A DNA stretch of 64,000 bases from Allobosea caraganae (lineage in GTDB: Bacteria > Pseudomonadota > Alphaproteobacteria > Rhizobiales > Beijerinckiaceae). Both the position numbers and the translations under genes were made by a program. Positions within the stretch are counted from its first letter, which is position 1. Each line of letters begins with the position of its first letter. The notes beneath the pieces were generated by a model. It did not search any database and had not been told where the DNA came from. It saw only the letters and a list, made by a program, of their open reading frames with translations. Positions 44,051 through 54,312 of this stretch are shown piece by piece. The stretch covers positions 1 through 64,000 of the forward strand of contig NZ_QQTO01000020.1 of NCBI RefSeq assembly GCF_003351345.1, given 5' to 3'.

Positions 44051-46870
44051 ATGATGGACAAGACATTCGAGCCGGCCTCCGTTGAGGCCCGCATCAGCAA
44101 GGCCTGGGAAGAGGCCGATGCCTTCAAGGCCGGGCGCGGCGCCGAGCCGGGCGCCGAGCCGTATTGCATCGTCATCCCGCCGCCGAACGTCACCGGCTCG
44201 CTGCATATGGGCCACGCGCTCAACAACACCTTGCAGGACGTGCTCTGCCGCTTCGAGCGCATGCGCGGCAAGGACGTGCTCTGGCAGCCGGGCACAGACC
44301 ATGCCGGCATCGCGACGCAGATGGTGGTGGAGCGCAAGCTCGCGGCCGAGAACAAGACCGACCGCCGGACCATGGGCCGCGAGGCCTTCCTCGAAGAGGT
44401 CTGGCGCTGGAAGGCTGAATCCGGCGGCACCATCGTCAACCAGCTCAAGCGCTTAGGGGCCTCCTGCGACTGGTCGCGCGAGCGCTTCACCATGGATGAG
44501 GGCCTGAGCGCGGCCGTGCTCAAGGTCTTCGTCGCCCTGCACAAGCAGGGCCTGATCTACCGCGCCAAGCGCCTGGTGAACTGGGACCCGAAGTTCCAGA
44601 CCGCGATCTCCGACCTCGAGGTGATCCAGGTCGAGAAGACCGGCTCGTTCAAGTGGGAGCGGGGCGGGGAGGAGGCGTTCGACGCCGCCAAGCTCGACAA
44701 GGCGCTGAACCGCGACCCGAGCGGGCACCTCTACTATTTCGACTACCCGCTCGAAGGCGTCACCTATGACGCCAACGATCCCTCGACCTATATCACGGTC
44801 GCGACGACGCGGCCGGAGACGATGCTGGGCGATACCGGCGTCGCGGTGCATCCCGAGAACGAAAAGATCGGCCACCTGATCGGCAAGAACGCGGTCCTGC
44901 CGCTGGTCGGCCGCGTCATCCCGATCTTCGGCGACGACTACGCCGATCCGGAGAAGGGCACCGGCGCGGTCAAGATCACGCCGGCGCACGACTTCAACGA
45001 TTTCGAGGTCGGCAAGCGCCACAAGCTCGCGGTCATCAACATCTTCGACGCCGAGGCGCGGCTGACCCTCGACGGCAACGATGATTTCCTCGCTGGCGTC
45101 CAGCCGGCTGCCGAGACGCTGAAGCTCGACGGCTTCGACCGCTTCGCGGCCCGGCGCGCCATCGTCGCGCTGATGGCCGAGCGCGGCCTGCTCGCCAAGG
45201 TCGAGCCCCACGGTCATACCGTGCCGCATGGCGACCGCTCCGATGTCGCGATCGAGCCCTGGCTGACCGACCAATGGTATGTCGACGTCAAGCCGCTGGC
45301 CGAGCGCGCGTTGAAAGCCGTCAAGGACGGCCGCACCAAGATCACGCCGGAGAGCTGGACCAAGACCTACAACGACTGGCTCGAGAACATCGAGCCCTGG
45401 TGCGTCTCGCGCCAGCTCTGGTGGGGCCACCAGATCCCGGCCTGGTACGGGCCGGACGGCGAGTGCTTCGTCGCCGAATCCGAGGCCGCCGCGCAGGCGC
45501 AGGCGCTCGGCCACTATGGCGGTCCTGTCGCGCTCACCCGCGACGGGGACGTGCTCGACACCTGGTTCTCCTCGGCGCTCTGGCCGTTCTCGACGCTGGG
45601 CTGGCCGGAGGAGACGGCCGAGCTGAAGCGCTACTACCCGACGGCGACGCTGGTCACGGCCTTCGACATCATCTTCTTCTGGGTCGCCCGGATGATGATG
45701 ATGGGCCTCAACTTCATGGACGAGGTGCCGTTCCGCGACGTCTACATCCACGCCATCGTTCGCGACGAGAAGGGCGCGAAGATGTCGAAGACGAAGGGCA
45801 ACGTCATCGATCCGCTGACGCTGGTCGACAAGTACGGCGCCGACGCGCTGCGCTTCACGCTCTCGGCCATGGCGGCGCAGGGCCGCGACATCAAGCTCGC
45901 GACCGCGCGCGTCGAGGGCTACCGCAACTTCGCGACCAAGATCTGGAACGCCGCCCGCTTCGCCGAGATGAATGGCTGCGCCCGCGTTGCCGGCTTCGAT
46001 CCAGCCGCGGTGAAGCAGCCGCTCAATCGCTGGATCCTGAGCGAGGCTGCCCGCGCCAGCGAGGAGATCGCCGAAGGCATCGTTTCGTTCAAGTTCAACG
46101 AGGCGGCCGGCAGCGCCTATCGCTTCGTCTGGAACCAGTTCTGCGACTGGTATCTCGAACTGGCCAAGCCGGTGCTGCAGGGCGAAGGCGTGGCGCCAGA
46201 GGAGAAGGCCGAGACGCAGGCGACCGTCGCCCATGTCATCGACCTGATATCCCAGCTGCTGCACCCGTTCATGCCGTTCATGACCGAGGAGCTCTGGGCG
46301 GTGAAGGGGGGCGAGGGCGCGCCGCGCAAGCTCGCCAAGGGCGACGATGCGCTGGTCTGCCTGACGCGCTGGCCCGAGCTCGCCGGCTTGAAGGACGAGA
46401 CGGCCGAGGCCGAGATCGGCTTCGTCGTCGACCTGATCTCCGATATCCGCTCGGTTCGCTCGGAGACCAACGTCCCGGCCGGGACGCAGGTGCCGCTGGT
46501 GCTGGTCAATGCCAGCGCTGCGACCAAGGCCGCGGTCGAGGCGTGGGCGCCGATGATCGAGCGGCTGGCGCGGGTCTCGAATATCGCTTTTGAGGCCGTT
46601 TCGCCGGCGCAATCGGCTCAGATCATCGTGCGCGGCGAGGTCGCGGCCCTGCCGCTCGCCGGCATCATCGATCTCGACGCCGAGCGGGCGCGGCTGGAGA
46701 AGGAGCTGGCCAAGCTCGACCAGGACATCCTCGCGGTCGATCGCAAGCTCGGCAACCCCGACTTCGTGGCGCGCGCGCCCGAAGAGGTCGTCGAGGAGAA
46801 CCGCGAGCGCAAGGCGCAGGCCGAGGCGCGCAAGATCAAGATCGCCGAGGCTTTGGCGCGGCTGTCGTAA
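44051..46870 (+). CDS. valS: Valyl-tRNA synthetase
   Basis: 939 residues, class I synthetase. HIGH motif in GSLHMGHAL (HMGH at 52-55), editing domain with TTRPETMLGDT, WCVSRQLWWGHQIPAWY, KMSKS-type loop KMSKTKGN at 577-584, anticodon-binding domain and a C-terminal coiled coil (DAERARLEKELAKLDQDILAVDRKL). Charges tRNA-Val. Two adjacent ATG codons (44051, 44054) are possible starts. Confidence 0.97.
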   Translation: MMDKTFEPASVEARISKAWEEADAFKAGRGAEPGAEPYCIVIPPPNVTGSLHMGHALNNTLQDVLCRFERMRGKDVLWQPGTDHAGIATQMVVERKLAAENKTDRRTMGREAFLEEVWRWKAESGGTIVNQLKRLGASCDWSRERFTMDEGLSAAVLKVFVALHKQGLIYRAKRLVNWDPKFQTAISDLEVIQVEKTGSFKWERGGEEAFDAAKLDKALNRDPSGHLYYFDYPLEGVTYDANDPSTYITVATTRPETMLGDTGVAVHPENEKIGHLIGKNAVLPLVGRVIPIFGDDYADPEKGTGAVKITPAHDFNDFEVGKRHKLAVINIFDAEARLTLDGNDDFLAGVQPAAETLKLDGFDRFAARRAIVALMAERGLLAKVEPHGHTVPHGDRSDVAIEPWLTDQWYVDVKPLAERALKAVKDGRTKITPESWTKTYNDWLENIEPWCVSRQLWWGHQIPAWYGPDGECFVAESEAAAQAQALGHYGGPVALTRDGDVLDTWFSSALWPFSTLGWPEETAELKRYYPTATLVTAFDIIFFWVARMMMMGLNFMDEVPFRDVYIHAIVRDEKGAKMSKTKGNVIDPLTLVDKYGADALRFTLSAMAAQGRDIKLATARVEGYRNFATKIWNAARFAEMNGCARVAGFDPAAVKQPLNRWILSEAARASEEIAEGIVSFKFNEAAGSAYRFVWNQFCDWYLELAKPVLQGEGVAPEEKAETQATVAHVIDLISQLLHPFMPFMTEELWAVKGGEGAPRKLAKGDDALVCLTRWPELAGLKDETAEAEIGFVVDLISDIRSVRSETNVPAGTQVPLVLVNASAATKAAVEAWAPMIERLARVSNIAFEAVSPAQSAQIIVRGEVAALPLAGIIDLDAERARLEKELAKLDQDILAVDRKLGNPDFVARAPEEVVEENRERKAQAEARKIKIAEALARLS

Positions 46871-46889
46871 AGGGCGGCGGCACCTCGCC

Positions 46890-46975
46890 GTCATTGCGAG
46901 GAGCGCAGCGACGAAGCAATCCAGGGGGCTCGCTCACGCAATCCCCCTGGATTGCTTCGCTGCGCTCGCAATGAC
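46890..46975. repeat. Inverted repeat, GTCATTGCGAG family (copy 2)
   Basis: Arms GTCATTGCGAGGAGCGCAGC and GCTGCGCTCGCAATGAC with inner AAGCAATCCAGGGGG/CCCCCTGGATTGCTT. It starts 20 bp after valS and is related to the copy at 17149-17234. Confidence 0.88.
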
Positions 46976-47144
46976 GGTGGCGGGCAAGCTGCGGCTTTTT
47001 GCCAACAGCCGGTCATGAAACCGTCGCCAAATTGACCTTGATGTAGGCGAGCTCTGGTATATTCACGGAAACGCGATTAGATGCGCGTGGCGCAGGCCCG
47101 CCATGCGCCATCGACCCGCAGCACGAGGCGAGTAGTTCCGACGC

Positions 47145-47726
47145 ATGCTCAAGCGAGCTTATGACTGGTGCGTATCTTACGCCTCCCACCCGGGCGCTCC
47201 CTATCTGCTCTTCGCGCTGACTTTCGTCGAAAGCTCGATCAGCCCGCTGCCGCCGCTGCCGCTGCTGCTGCCGATGTGCATCGCGCGGCCGGATCGCGCC
47301 TGGTTCTATGCCCTGGTCTGCTCGCTGGGGGCGGTTTCGGGCGGCTATCTCGGCTATGCGATCGGCGCCTTCCTCTATGACTCGGTCGGCTCCTGGCTGA
47401 TCGGCATCTACGGCCTGCAGGACAAGGCCGCGCACCTGATCGCGACCTCGCAGGATTTCTGGTTCTGGGTGCTGGTCACCAAGGGCCTGACGCCGATCCC
47501 GTTCAAGATCGTCACGATCATGTCCGGCTTCCTGCATTTCGACATCTGGAAGTTCACGCTCGGCATGGTCGTCTCGCGCGTCACCTTCTTCGCCATGATT
47601 GCGGTCGCGCTGCGCTTCTACGGCGACGACATCCGCATCTTCATCGAAAAGCATTTGCCGCTCAGCGCAGCCGTGCTGGCGCTCGTGGTGATCGGCGGCT
47701 TCTTCGTGCTGCCGGCGGTGCTTTAA
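47145..47726 (+). CDS. YqaA/DedA-like VTT-domain membrane protein
   Basis: 193-residue inner-membrane protein of the YqaA group: LFALTFVESSISPLPPLPLLLPM, GYLGYAIGAFLYDSVGSWL, FWVLVTKGLTPIPFKIVTIMSGFLHF. The P-x-P-F/K segment and amphipathic re-entrant helices fit the VTT (SNARE-associated/DedA) fold, implicated in lipid or undecaprenyl-phosphate flipping. Single gene. Confidence 0.88.
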   Translation: MLKRAYDWCVSYASHPGAPYLLFALTFVESSISPLPPLPLLLPMCIARPDRAWFYALVCSLGAVSGGYLGYAIGAFLYDSVGSWLIGIYGLQDKAAHLIATSQDFWFWVLVTKGLTPIPFKIVTIMSGFLHFDIWKFTLGMVVSRVTFFAMIAVALRFYGDDIRIFIEKHLPLSAAVLALVVIGGFFVLPAVL

Positions 47727-47755
47727 CTCTTCACAGACGCCGCGATTTCGACTGC

Positions 47756-47862
47756 GTCGTCCCGGACAAGCGGCGAAGCCGCGCCGCTCCGGGATCCATC
47801 GTAGAGCGCCGAAGTCCTAAGATGAATCCCCGCACTCTGCGGCGTTGCGGCCGGGATCACGG
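47756..47862. repeat. Inverted repeat, CCGTCATCCCGG family (copy 3, degenerate)
   Basis: Same layout as the copies at 24694 and 29970 (CGTCCCGGACAAG ... CTCCGGGATCCATCGTAGAGCGC ... GGCCGGGATCACGGC) but with changes that break part of the inner pairing. It follows the yqaA stop by 30 bp. The 424-bp gap to ilvD holds this repeat and the ilvD leader. Confidence 0.75.
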
Positions 47863-48096
47863 CGCGGGGGATGATCGCCGCCCCGCTGATTTGTGACATC
47901 CCCGCAACACCGATCCGCATTGCGCAGGCACCGCTCTGCACTGCCGGAATTGCCGCGATGCTGCCACAAAGCGCGCCCAGCAAAGGGTCGCACTAAGTCT
48001 CTGAGATATAGAAGAATTAAACTCTGTCTGGCAGGATTGGGGCGTCGATTTACCCTGCATCCTGCCGAGGCGTGAACGTTGCGTCCGGCGCGGGCG

Positions 48097-48116
48097 GCGT
48101 GGCACATCTGCCACGC
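48097..48116 (+). promoter_or_regulatory. Stem-loop in the ilvD 5' leader
   Basis: GCGTGGCA-CATC-TGCCACGC, a perfect eight-pair hairpin, ends 34 bp before the ilvD ATG. No T-run follows and no leader peptide rich in Ile, Leu or Val was found, so a classical attenuator is not supported. It could affect RNA stability or ribosome access. Confidence 0.45.
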
Positions 48117-48150
48117 ACCCTAAGTGCAGGGCGGAACGAGGAAAAAGAAG

Positions 48151-49867
<1,717 letters not shown>

Positions 49868-49881
<14 letters not shown>

Positions 49882-50827
49882 CGCCATCATCGTAGGGACG
49901 CTGCTGGTCCTGGGCTGCCAGCCGGCAGCCTGGGCACAGGATGCCGTTGCCGGTCGCGCCGCGCCGATTCCGCCGCGGCCGATCCCTGGCGTCGCCTTGC
50001 CCGAACCGGAAACGGACGATTCGGCCGTTCCGCAGCCTCTGGCCGGCGGGCTCACGACAGCCCCGGCTGCTCCAGCCCCGCGCGCCGCGCTGCCGCTGGC
50101 TCCCTTCACCAACGCCCGCGAAGCCCTCCGGGCCTGGATGCGCGACAAGACGGCGGGCGACCAGGTCGGCGCCGTGCGCGCGCTGGAATACGCCGCCTCG
50201 CAGGGCCATCTCACCGCGCAGTTCAAGCTGGGCCGGATGTATGCCGGCGGCGAAGGCGTTCCGACCAACGACCTCAAGGCCTTCGAGTATTTCTCGAAGA
50301 TCGCGGACGAGAATGCCGACGCGATTCCGGGCACGGCCGATGGCCGCATCGTCGGCAGCGCATTCGTGGCGCTCGGCGGCTATTTCATCGACGGCATCAA
50401 GGGCACCTATGTGAAGCCCAATGCCGACCGCGCCTTCGACATGTTCCACTACGCCGCCTCTTATTTCGGTGACCCGGAAGGGCAGTACAACCTGGCTCGG
50501 CTCTACATGAACGGCCAGGGCACGCCGCGCGACCAGCGCCAGGCAGCGCGCTGGATGAAGCTCGCGGCCGAGAAGGGGCATGTCCCGGCCCGCGCCGTGT
50601 TCGGCGACATGCTGGTGCGCGGCAGCGATGGCGTGCCGCGGCAGGTCTCGCAGGGGCTGATGTGGCTCTCGCTGGCGCGCGACGCGGCCGATCCGCAGCG
50701 CGACGCCTGGATCCTGGAGCGCTATGACGCAGCCTTCGCCGCTGCTTCCGCCGGCGACCGCAGCGCCGCGCTCGCGCTCGTCGAGCGGCAGCAGCAATAC
50801 ACCAGCGGCCGCATCCCACCCCGTTGA
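49868..50827 (+). CDS. Sel1-repeat periplasmic protein, ExoR-like
   Basis: 319 residues. Signal peptide ([18 protein letters not shown]), a proline/alanine-rich stretch (about 30-85), then Sel1/TPR-like repeats ([75 protein letters not shown]) and a C-terminal [13 protein letters not shown] helix. The tail resembles ExoR of rhizobia, the periplasmic inhibitor of the ExoS-ChvI system. The ATG overlaps ilvD by 14 bp. Assignment as ExoR is inference; no exoS/chvI is nearby. Confidence 0.82.
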
Positions 50828-50970
50828 GACCATTCGCGAATTCTACTGACGAGGCCGTCTGACGCAGCGATCTGCGCTTCCGGTGCTCACGGACATGAAG
50901 TCCGCTCCGCTCCGGTTCTCGACCGCCACGCCAGCCGACTCACGCCAGCGAATTCTCGAATGGTCTCAGG
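50828..50970. repeat. Dispersed ~130-bp element, copy C
   Basis: Begins at the preceding stop codon. Its ends are close to perfect reverse complements: GAGACCATTCGCGAATTC on the left and GAATTCTCGAATGGTCTC on the right. Internal blocks GCTTCCGGTGCTCACG, CTCCGCTCCGGTTCTCGAC and CCACGCCAGCCGACTCACGCCAGCGAATTCTC match copies A and B. Confidence 0.85.
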
Positions 50971-51036
50971 TCCGGCGCCTCCTGCATCTGGTTTACTTGG
51001 CGTCGCGTATTCCTCGGACAGACCGGGGAGTTCATC

Positions 51037-51405
51037 ATGACCAGCTTCAGGACATCCTTCGCCAGCGCCGCCTTCCTGCTTGGGGCTGTCGCAGCCGCTT
51101 CTGCTCAGGAGAACTATGGGGCATGGGCGCCGTTGACCGATCCGTTTCCAAGCACGGGCGGAGGCGGCATCATGATCCACGACTACGACCCGGTTGTCGC
51201 CAACGGCGCTTGCACGACGAATTTCCGCGCGGTCGAGCCGAACGGCACCGCCTATCGCAACGTGATCACCTTCGACGCCGTCGAGACGCAGGGCGGCACG
51301 CTTTGCAGCAACGGCAAGTGGCGCTCGGCCGATGGCAGCGCCAGCGGCACCACGCGGTTCCGCGTCTTCATCAAGGACGGGGTCAAGCGCGGCTCGGCGC
51401 AGTAG
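51037..51405 (+). CDS. Small secreted protein of unknown function
   Basis: 122 residues. Signal peptide ASAAFLLGAVAAASAQ; mature part of about 100 residues, with two cysteines (GACTTNF, GTLCSN) that could form a disulfide, and aromatic-rich strands (YGAWAPLTDPF, FRVFIKDGVKRG). ATG at 51037 has GGGGAG upstream. No family recognised. Confidence 0.75.
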   Translation: MTSFRTSFASAAFLLGAVAAASAQENYGAWAPLTDPFPSTGGGGIMIHDYDPVVANGACTTNFRAVEPNGTAYRNVITFDAVETQGGTLCSNGKWRSADGSASGTTRFRVFIKDGVKRGSAQ

Positions 51406-51513
51406 CCGCCGCGTGATTTCTCTTGATGATACAGTTCGATTCCCGCCTGCGGCATTGACTGGCGGCCTCCGAACAGCGCGTTATTTAGCTGTGCTGGTTG
51501 GACGGGTTGTGTC

Positions 51514-51747
51514 GTGCTCAAGACTGTCTTCACGATCGGGCTGATCTCGCTCGGCTTCGCTCTGTTGTTCGTTATGCACCTGCTTGAGAAGCGGGGGCTG
51601 AATCGCCGCAGGAGCATCGCCTCGCAATTGGCGGCGGCGATCGTTTCCGTCGCTTTGGTGACCGTCGGCGCGGTTTCGGTCCTGCGCTTCGCGCAATTGG
51701 CCCAGCAGGCCGCTTTGCAGGATACTGGCGCGCAGCCCCCCGGCTGA
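51514..51747 (+). CDS. Small membrane protein of unknown function
   Basis: 77 residues from a GTG. Two hydrophobic segments (about 4-22 TVFTIGLISLGFALLFVMHLL and 38-58 LAAAIVSVALVTVGAVSVL) around a basic loop EKRGLNRRR, so a hairpin membrane protein with basic residues inside is likely. Convergent with the exonuclease gene. Weak start; moderate support only. Confidence 0.5.
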   Translation: MLKTVFTIGLISLGFALLFVMHLLEKRGLNRRRSIASQLAAAIVSVALVTVGAVSVLRFAQLAQQAALQDTGAQPPG

Positions 51748-51757
51748 TCCGCCGGAT

Positions 51758-52543
51758 TTACTGCGGCCGCAACTCCACCAGCACCGGCACATGGTCGGAG
51801 GGCTTGTCCCAGCCGCGGACATGCTTGGCGATGCTGACGCCGGCGAGCCGGTCGGCGGCTTGCGGCGAGAGCAGGAGATGGTCGATGCGGATGCCGTTGT
51901 TCCGCTGCCAGGCGCCGGCCTGATAATCCCAGAAGGTGTAGAGGCCGGGCGTGTCGGTCGTGGCGCGCAGCGCTTCGGTGAGGCCGAGATTGATCAGGCC
52001 GCGGAAGGCCGAGCGCGTCGGCGGCAGGAACAGCGCGTCGTCGACCCAGGCGGCCGGTTCGCGCGCATCGCGCGGCTCGGGGATGACGTTGTAGTCGCCC
52101 GCCAGGACGAGCGGCTCCTCATGGGCGAGCAGCTCCTTCGCATGCGCGGTGAGGCGGCGCATCCAGTTGAGCTTGTAGGGGTATTTCTCGGTGTTGGGCG
52201 GATTGCCGTTCGGCAGGTAGATCGAGGCCAGGCGCACGACGCCCGTTCCCAGCGGCAGCACGCCTTCGAGATAGCGCGCCTGCTCGTCGCTCTCGTCGCC
52301 CGGCAGGCCGCGCCTGACATCCTCGAGCTTGCTGCGGCTGATGATGGCGACGCCGTTGAAGGTCTTCTGGCCGTGGGTCTCGACCTGCCAGCCGGCCTCC
52401 TCGATCTCCCGGCGCGGGAAATCGGCATCCATGCATTTCAGCTCCTGCAGGCAGAGCGCGTCGGGCTCGGCCTCCTTCAGGAAGTCGAGCAGATGGCCGA
52501 GCCGCTGGCGGACCGAGTTGACGTTCCAGGTGGCGATGCGCAA
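51758..52543 (-). CDS. xth: Exodeoxyribonuclease III
   Basis: 261 residues from a TTG at 52543 with GGAG seven bases upstream; homology starts at the next residue (RIATWNVNSVRQRL). EEP nuclease motifs: LQELKC, SRSKLEDVRRGLP, GDYNVIP, YTFWDYQAGAWQRNNGIRIDHLL and SDHVPV carry the metal and catalytic residues. Repairs abasic sites and removes 3' blocks. The upstream part of the frame is not homologous. Confidence 0.93.
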   Translation of the reverse strand: MRIATWNVNSVRQRLGHLLDFLKEAEPDALCLQELKCMDADFPRREIEEAGWQVETHGQKTFNGVAIISRSKLEDVRRGLPGDESDEQARYLEGVLPLGTGVVRLASIYLPNGNPPNTEKYPYKLNWMRRLTAHAKELLAHEEPLVLAGDYNVIPEPRDAREPAAWVDDALFLPPTRSAFRGLINLGLTEALRATTDTPGLYTFWDYQAGAWQRNNGIRIDHLLLSPQAADRLAGVSIAKHVRGWDKPSDHVPVLVELRPQ

Positions 52544-52650
52544 CGGCGTGCTCCGAGTCAGGTAGCGCAGAATAAGCGGCAGGGATAAGCCGGTGACAAG
52601 CCCTATGCGCCGTTGCAGCCGAATGGCGTCAGGATCGTGCCGGGCTGCGC

Positions 52651-52685
52651 GCAAAAGAAAACCTCTCCGCGTCGCCACGGAGAGG
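52651..52685 (-). terminator. Intrinsic terminator of the BA14K-family gene
   Basis: On the minus strand CCTCTCCG-TGGCGACG-CGGAGAGG is followed by TTTTCTTTTG: a strong stem with a T-rich tail 43 bp after the stop of the gene at 52728. Confidence 0.85.
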
Positions 52686-52727
52686 CTCGGTCGTTGTGGG
52701 TCGGTGCTTAGAGCACCGCCATCCCGC

Positions 52728-53156
52728 TCAGGGGCAGGAGCGGACCACGCCGCCGGTGCCGATATAGGTGCCGGTCTCGGGGTCGTAGCTGCGGAAGCGG
52801 CGCGAGCAATAGGCGATCGCGTCGCCGTCCGGCTCGACATAGACCGGGGCCGGGCGATAGGCCGGGGCCGCCAGCGCGCCAGCGGCGAGAGCGCCGCCGA
52901 GGATGCCGGCCGCCACGCCGGCGCCGACCGCCGCGCCACGGCCACCATAATAGCCGCGCCCGCCATAATAGCCGCCGCGATAGCCATAGCCGCCGTAGCC
53001 GTAACGGCGATACTGCACGGTCTGGGTGAGGTCCTTGCCGGCTTCGCTGTAGGAAGCGGCCGAGCCTGCGGTCGCGCTTAGCGGCGCGGCGCCGGCCGGG
53101 GCAGCGATCATGACGCTACCGGCCAGAGCGGCAGCGATGGTCAGGGTCTTGATCAT
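52728..53156 (-). CDS. BA14K-family secreted protein
   Basis: 142 residues. Signal peptide (AAALAGSVMIAAPAGA), a Gly/Tyr-rich repeat region (about 48-78, YGGYGYRGGYYGGRGYYGGRG), a hydrophobic glycine-alanine segment (AAVGAGVAAGILGGALAAGALAA) and the C-terminal BA14K motif, AYCSRRFRSYDPETGTYIG with final CP. First known as a Brucella immunoreactive protein with lectin-like activity. Monocistronic with its own terminator. Confidence 0.9.
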   Translation of the reverse strand: MIKTLTIAAALAGSVMIAAPAGAAPLSATAGSAASYSEAGKDLTQTVQYRRYGYGGYGYRGGYYGGRGYYGGRGAAVGAGVAAGILGGALAAGALAAPAYRPAPVYVEPDGDAIAYCSRRFRSYDPETGTYIGTGGVVRSCP

Positions 53157-53436
53157 GACGAAACTCCTTTCCTCTCCGATGCGAGAGGAACGCGTGCTGT
53201 TCCTCCAATTGAACGGAATCTAACTCGCGACGCCGCGTCATGAAAGAGCTAGCAGCGAATATGGGCGAATTTTCATCTGCCGGTAAACGGATATTGCGGC
53301 TAGCGCCGCGATATTGATCTTCGGTGCCGGCGAAACATCCTGCCGGGTTGCGTCATGCGCGCGCTCATACCATGTAAGGCACGCGATATTGCATCGCAAA
53401 ACCATGATTCACGTTCGAAAGGACCGGACCCAGACC

Positions 53437-54006
53437 ATGTCGCATTCCGAGGACACCCAGCCGCTTCCTCGCGCTCCGATGAGGCCGCTGCCGCTGATCA
53501 TCTTCGGCTCGCGCTGGCTGCAATTGCCGCTCTATCTCGGGCTGATCGTGGCGCAATGCGTCTACGTCTTCCTGTTCCTGAAGGAGCTCTGGCACCTCGT
53601 CACTCATGCGTTCGACTTCAGCGAGCAGCAGATCATGCTGGTCGTGCTCGGGCTGATCGACGTGGTGATGATCTCGAACCTGCTGATCATGGTCATCGTC
53701 GGCGGCTACGAGACCTTCGTCTCGCGGTTGCGGCTTGAGGACCATCCCGACCAGCCGGAATGGCTGAGCCACGTCAATGCGAGCGTGCTCAAGATCAAGC
53801 TCGCCATGGCGATCATCGGCATCTCGTCGATCCACCTGCTGCGGACCTTCATCGAGGCCGGCAATATCGGCATTGCCGGGCGCACCGCGAACTACACCGA
53901 GACCGGTGTCATCCTGCAGACGACGATCCACGTCGTCTTCATTCTGTCGGCGATCGGCATCGCCTGGGTGGACCGGATGACGGTGCCGGCCGGGAAGGGG
54001 CACTAG
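53437..54006 (+). CDS. UPF0114/YqhA-family membrane protein
   Basis: 189 residues from the ATG at 53437 (AGGACC upstream); an earlier ATG at 53404 is possible. Four membrane segments and the family signatures [55 protein letters not shown] and [13 protein letters not shown]. Function unknown. The stop codon sits inside the stem of the terminator that follows. Confidence 0.9.
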   Translation: MSHSEDTQPLPRAPMRPLPLIIFGSRWLQLPLYLGLIVAQCVYVFLFLKELWHLVTHAFDFSEQQIMLVVLGLIDVVMISNLLIMVIVGGYETFVSRLRLEDHPDQPEWLSHVNASVLKIKLAMAIIGISSIHLLRTFIEAGNIGIAGRTANYTETGVILQTTIHVVFILSAIGIAWVDRMTVPAGKGH

Positions 54007-54051
54007 ATCGCCGTGCGTCCTATTGGACGCAAAGTGGCGATCTAGGCTTTT
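54003..54051 (+). terminator. Terminator enclosing the UPF0114 stop codon
   Basis: CTAGATCGCC-gt-GCGTCC-tatt-GGACGC-aaagt-GGCGATCTAG forms a two-part stem of 16 pairs followed by GCTTTTGTT. The TAG stop of the gene is part of the 5' arm. Confidence 0.8.
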
Positions 54052-54057
54052 GTTATT

Positions 54058-54103
54058 GCATCGGATTGTTCCGAAAACCGGATTCCACTTTTCGGTCCGA
54101 TGC
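54058..54103. repeat. Nested palindrome, CCGAAAA...TTTTCGG type
   Basis: GCATCGGA ... CCGAAAA ... TTTTCGG ... TCCGATGC: two nested perfect arms around CCGGATTCCAC. This shape is a well-known dispersed extragenic palindrome in Hyphomicrobiales genomes; only one copy is in the window. Confidence 0.8.
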
Positions 54104-54139
54104 TCTAGGCGGTAGCTCCCGGCTTTCTATGAGAAACGC

Positions 54140-54296
54140 GGGAAACCCTCTCCCGGATGGGACAGAGCAGGGTGAGGGCCTGCGGTTAGACGCTGCGCTG
54201 TGACCTGACCGGGGCTCCGTTTCAGCTTAACTGGTTTAGCGGCGGGCCCTCGTCTGCCCCTGCCGGGACACCTTCTCCCAGACGGGAGAAGGGAAG
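54140..54296. repeat. Repeat-rich gap with CCCTCTCC-type and CTTCTCCC hairpins
   Basis: AACCCTCTCCCGGATGGGACAGAGCAGGGTGAGGG resembles one arm of the repeat at 20846, and CCTTCTCCC-AGAC-GGGAGAAGG at 54271-54293 is a separate perfect hairpin. Together they fill the gap between two convergent genes. I see no coding potential in it. Confidence 0.6.
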
Positions 54297-54312
54297 AGAG
54301 CCGCTCGCCCTG

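Noticed and set aside
44453..46894. 813-codon minus-strand open frame opposite valS
   Set aside because: Shadow of the valS codon pattern; no recognisable domain.
47863..48150. Amino-acid leader peptide attenuator for ilvD
   Set aside because: No short ATG-led ORF with Ile, Leu or Val codon runs and no terminator with a T-run; only a plain hairpin is present.
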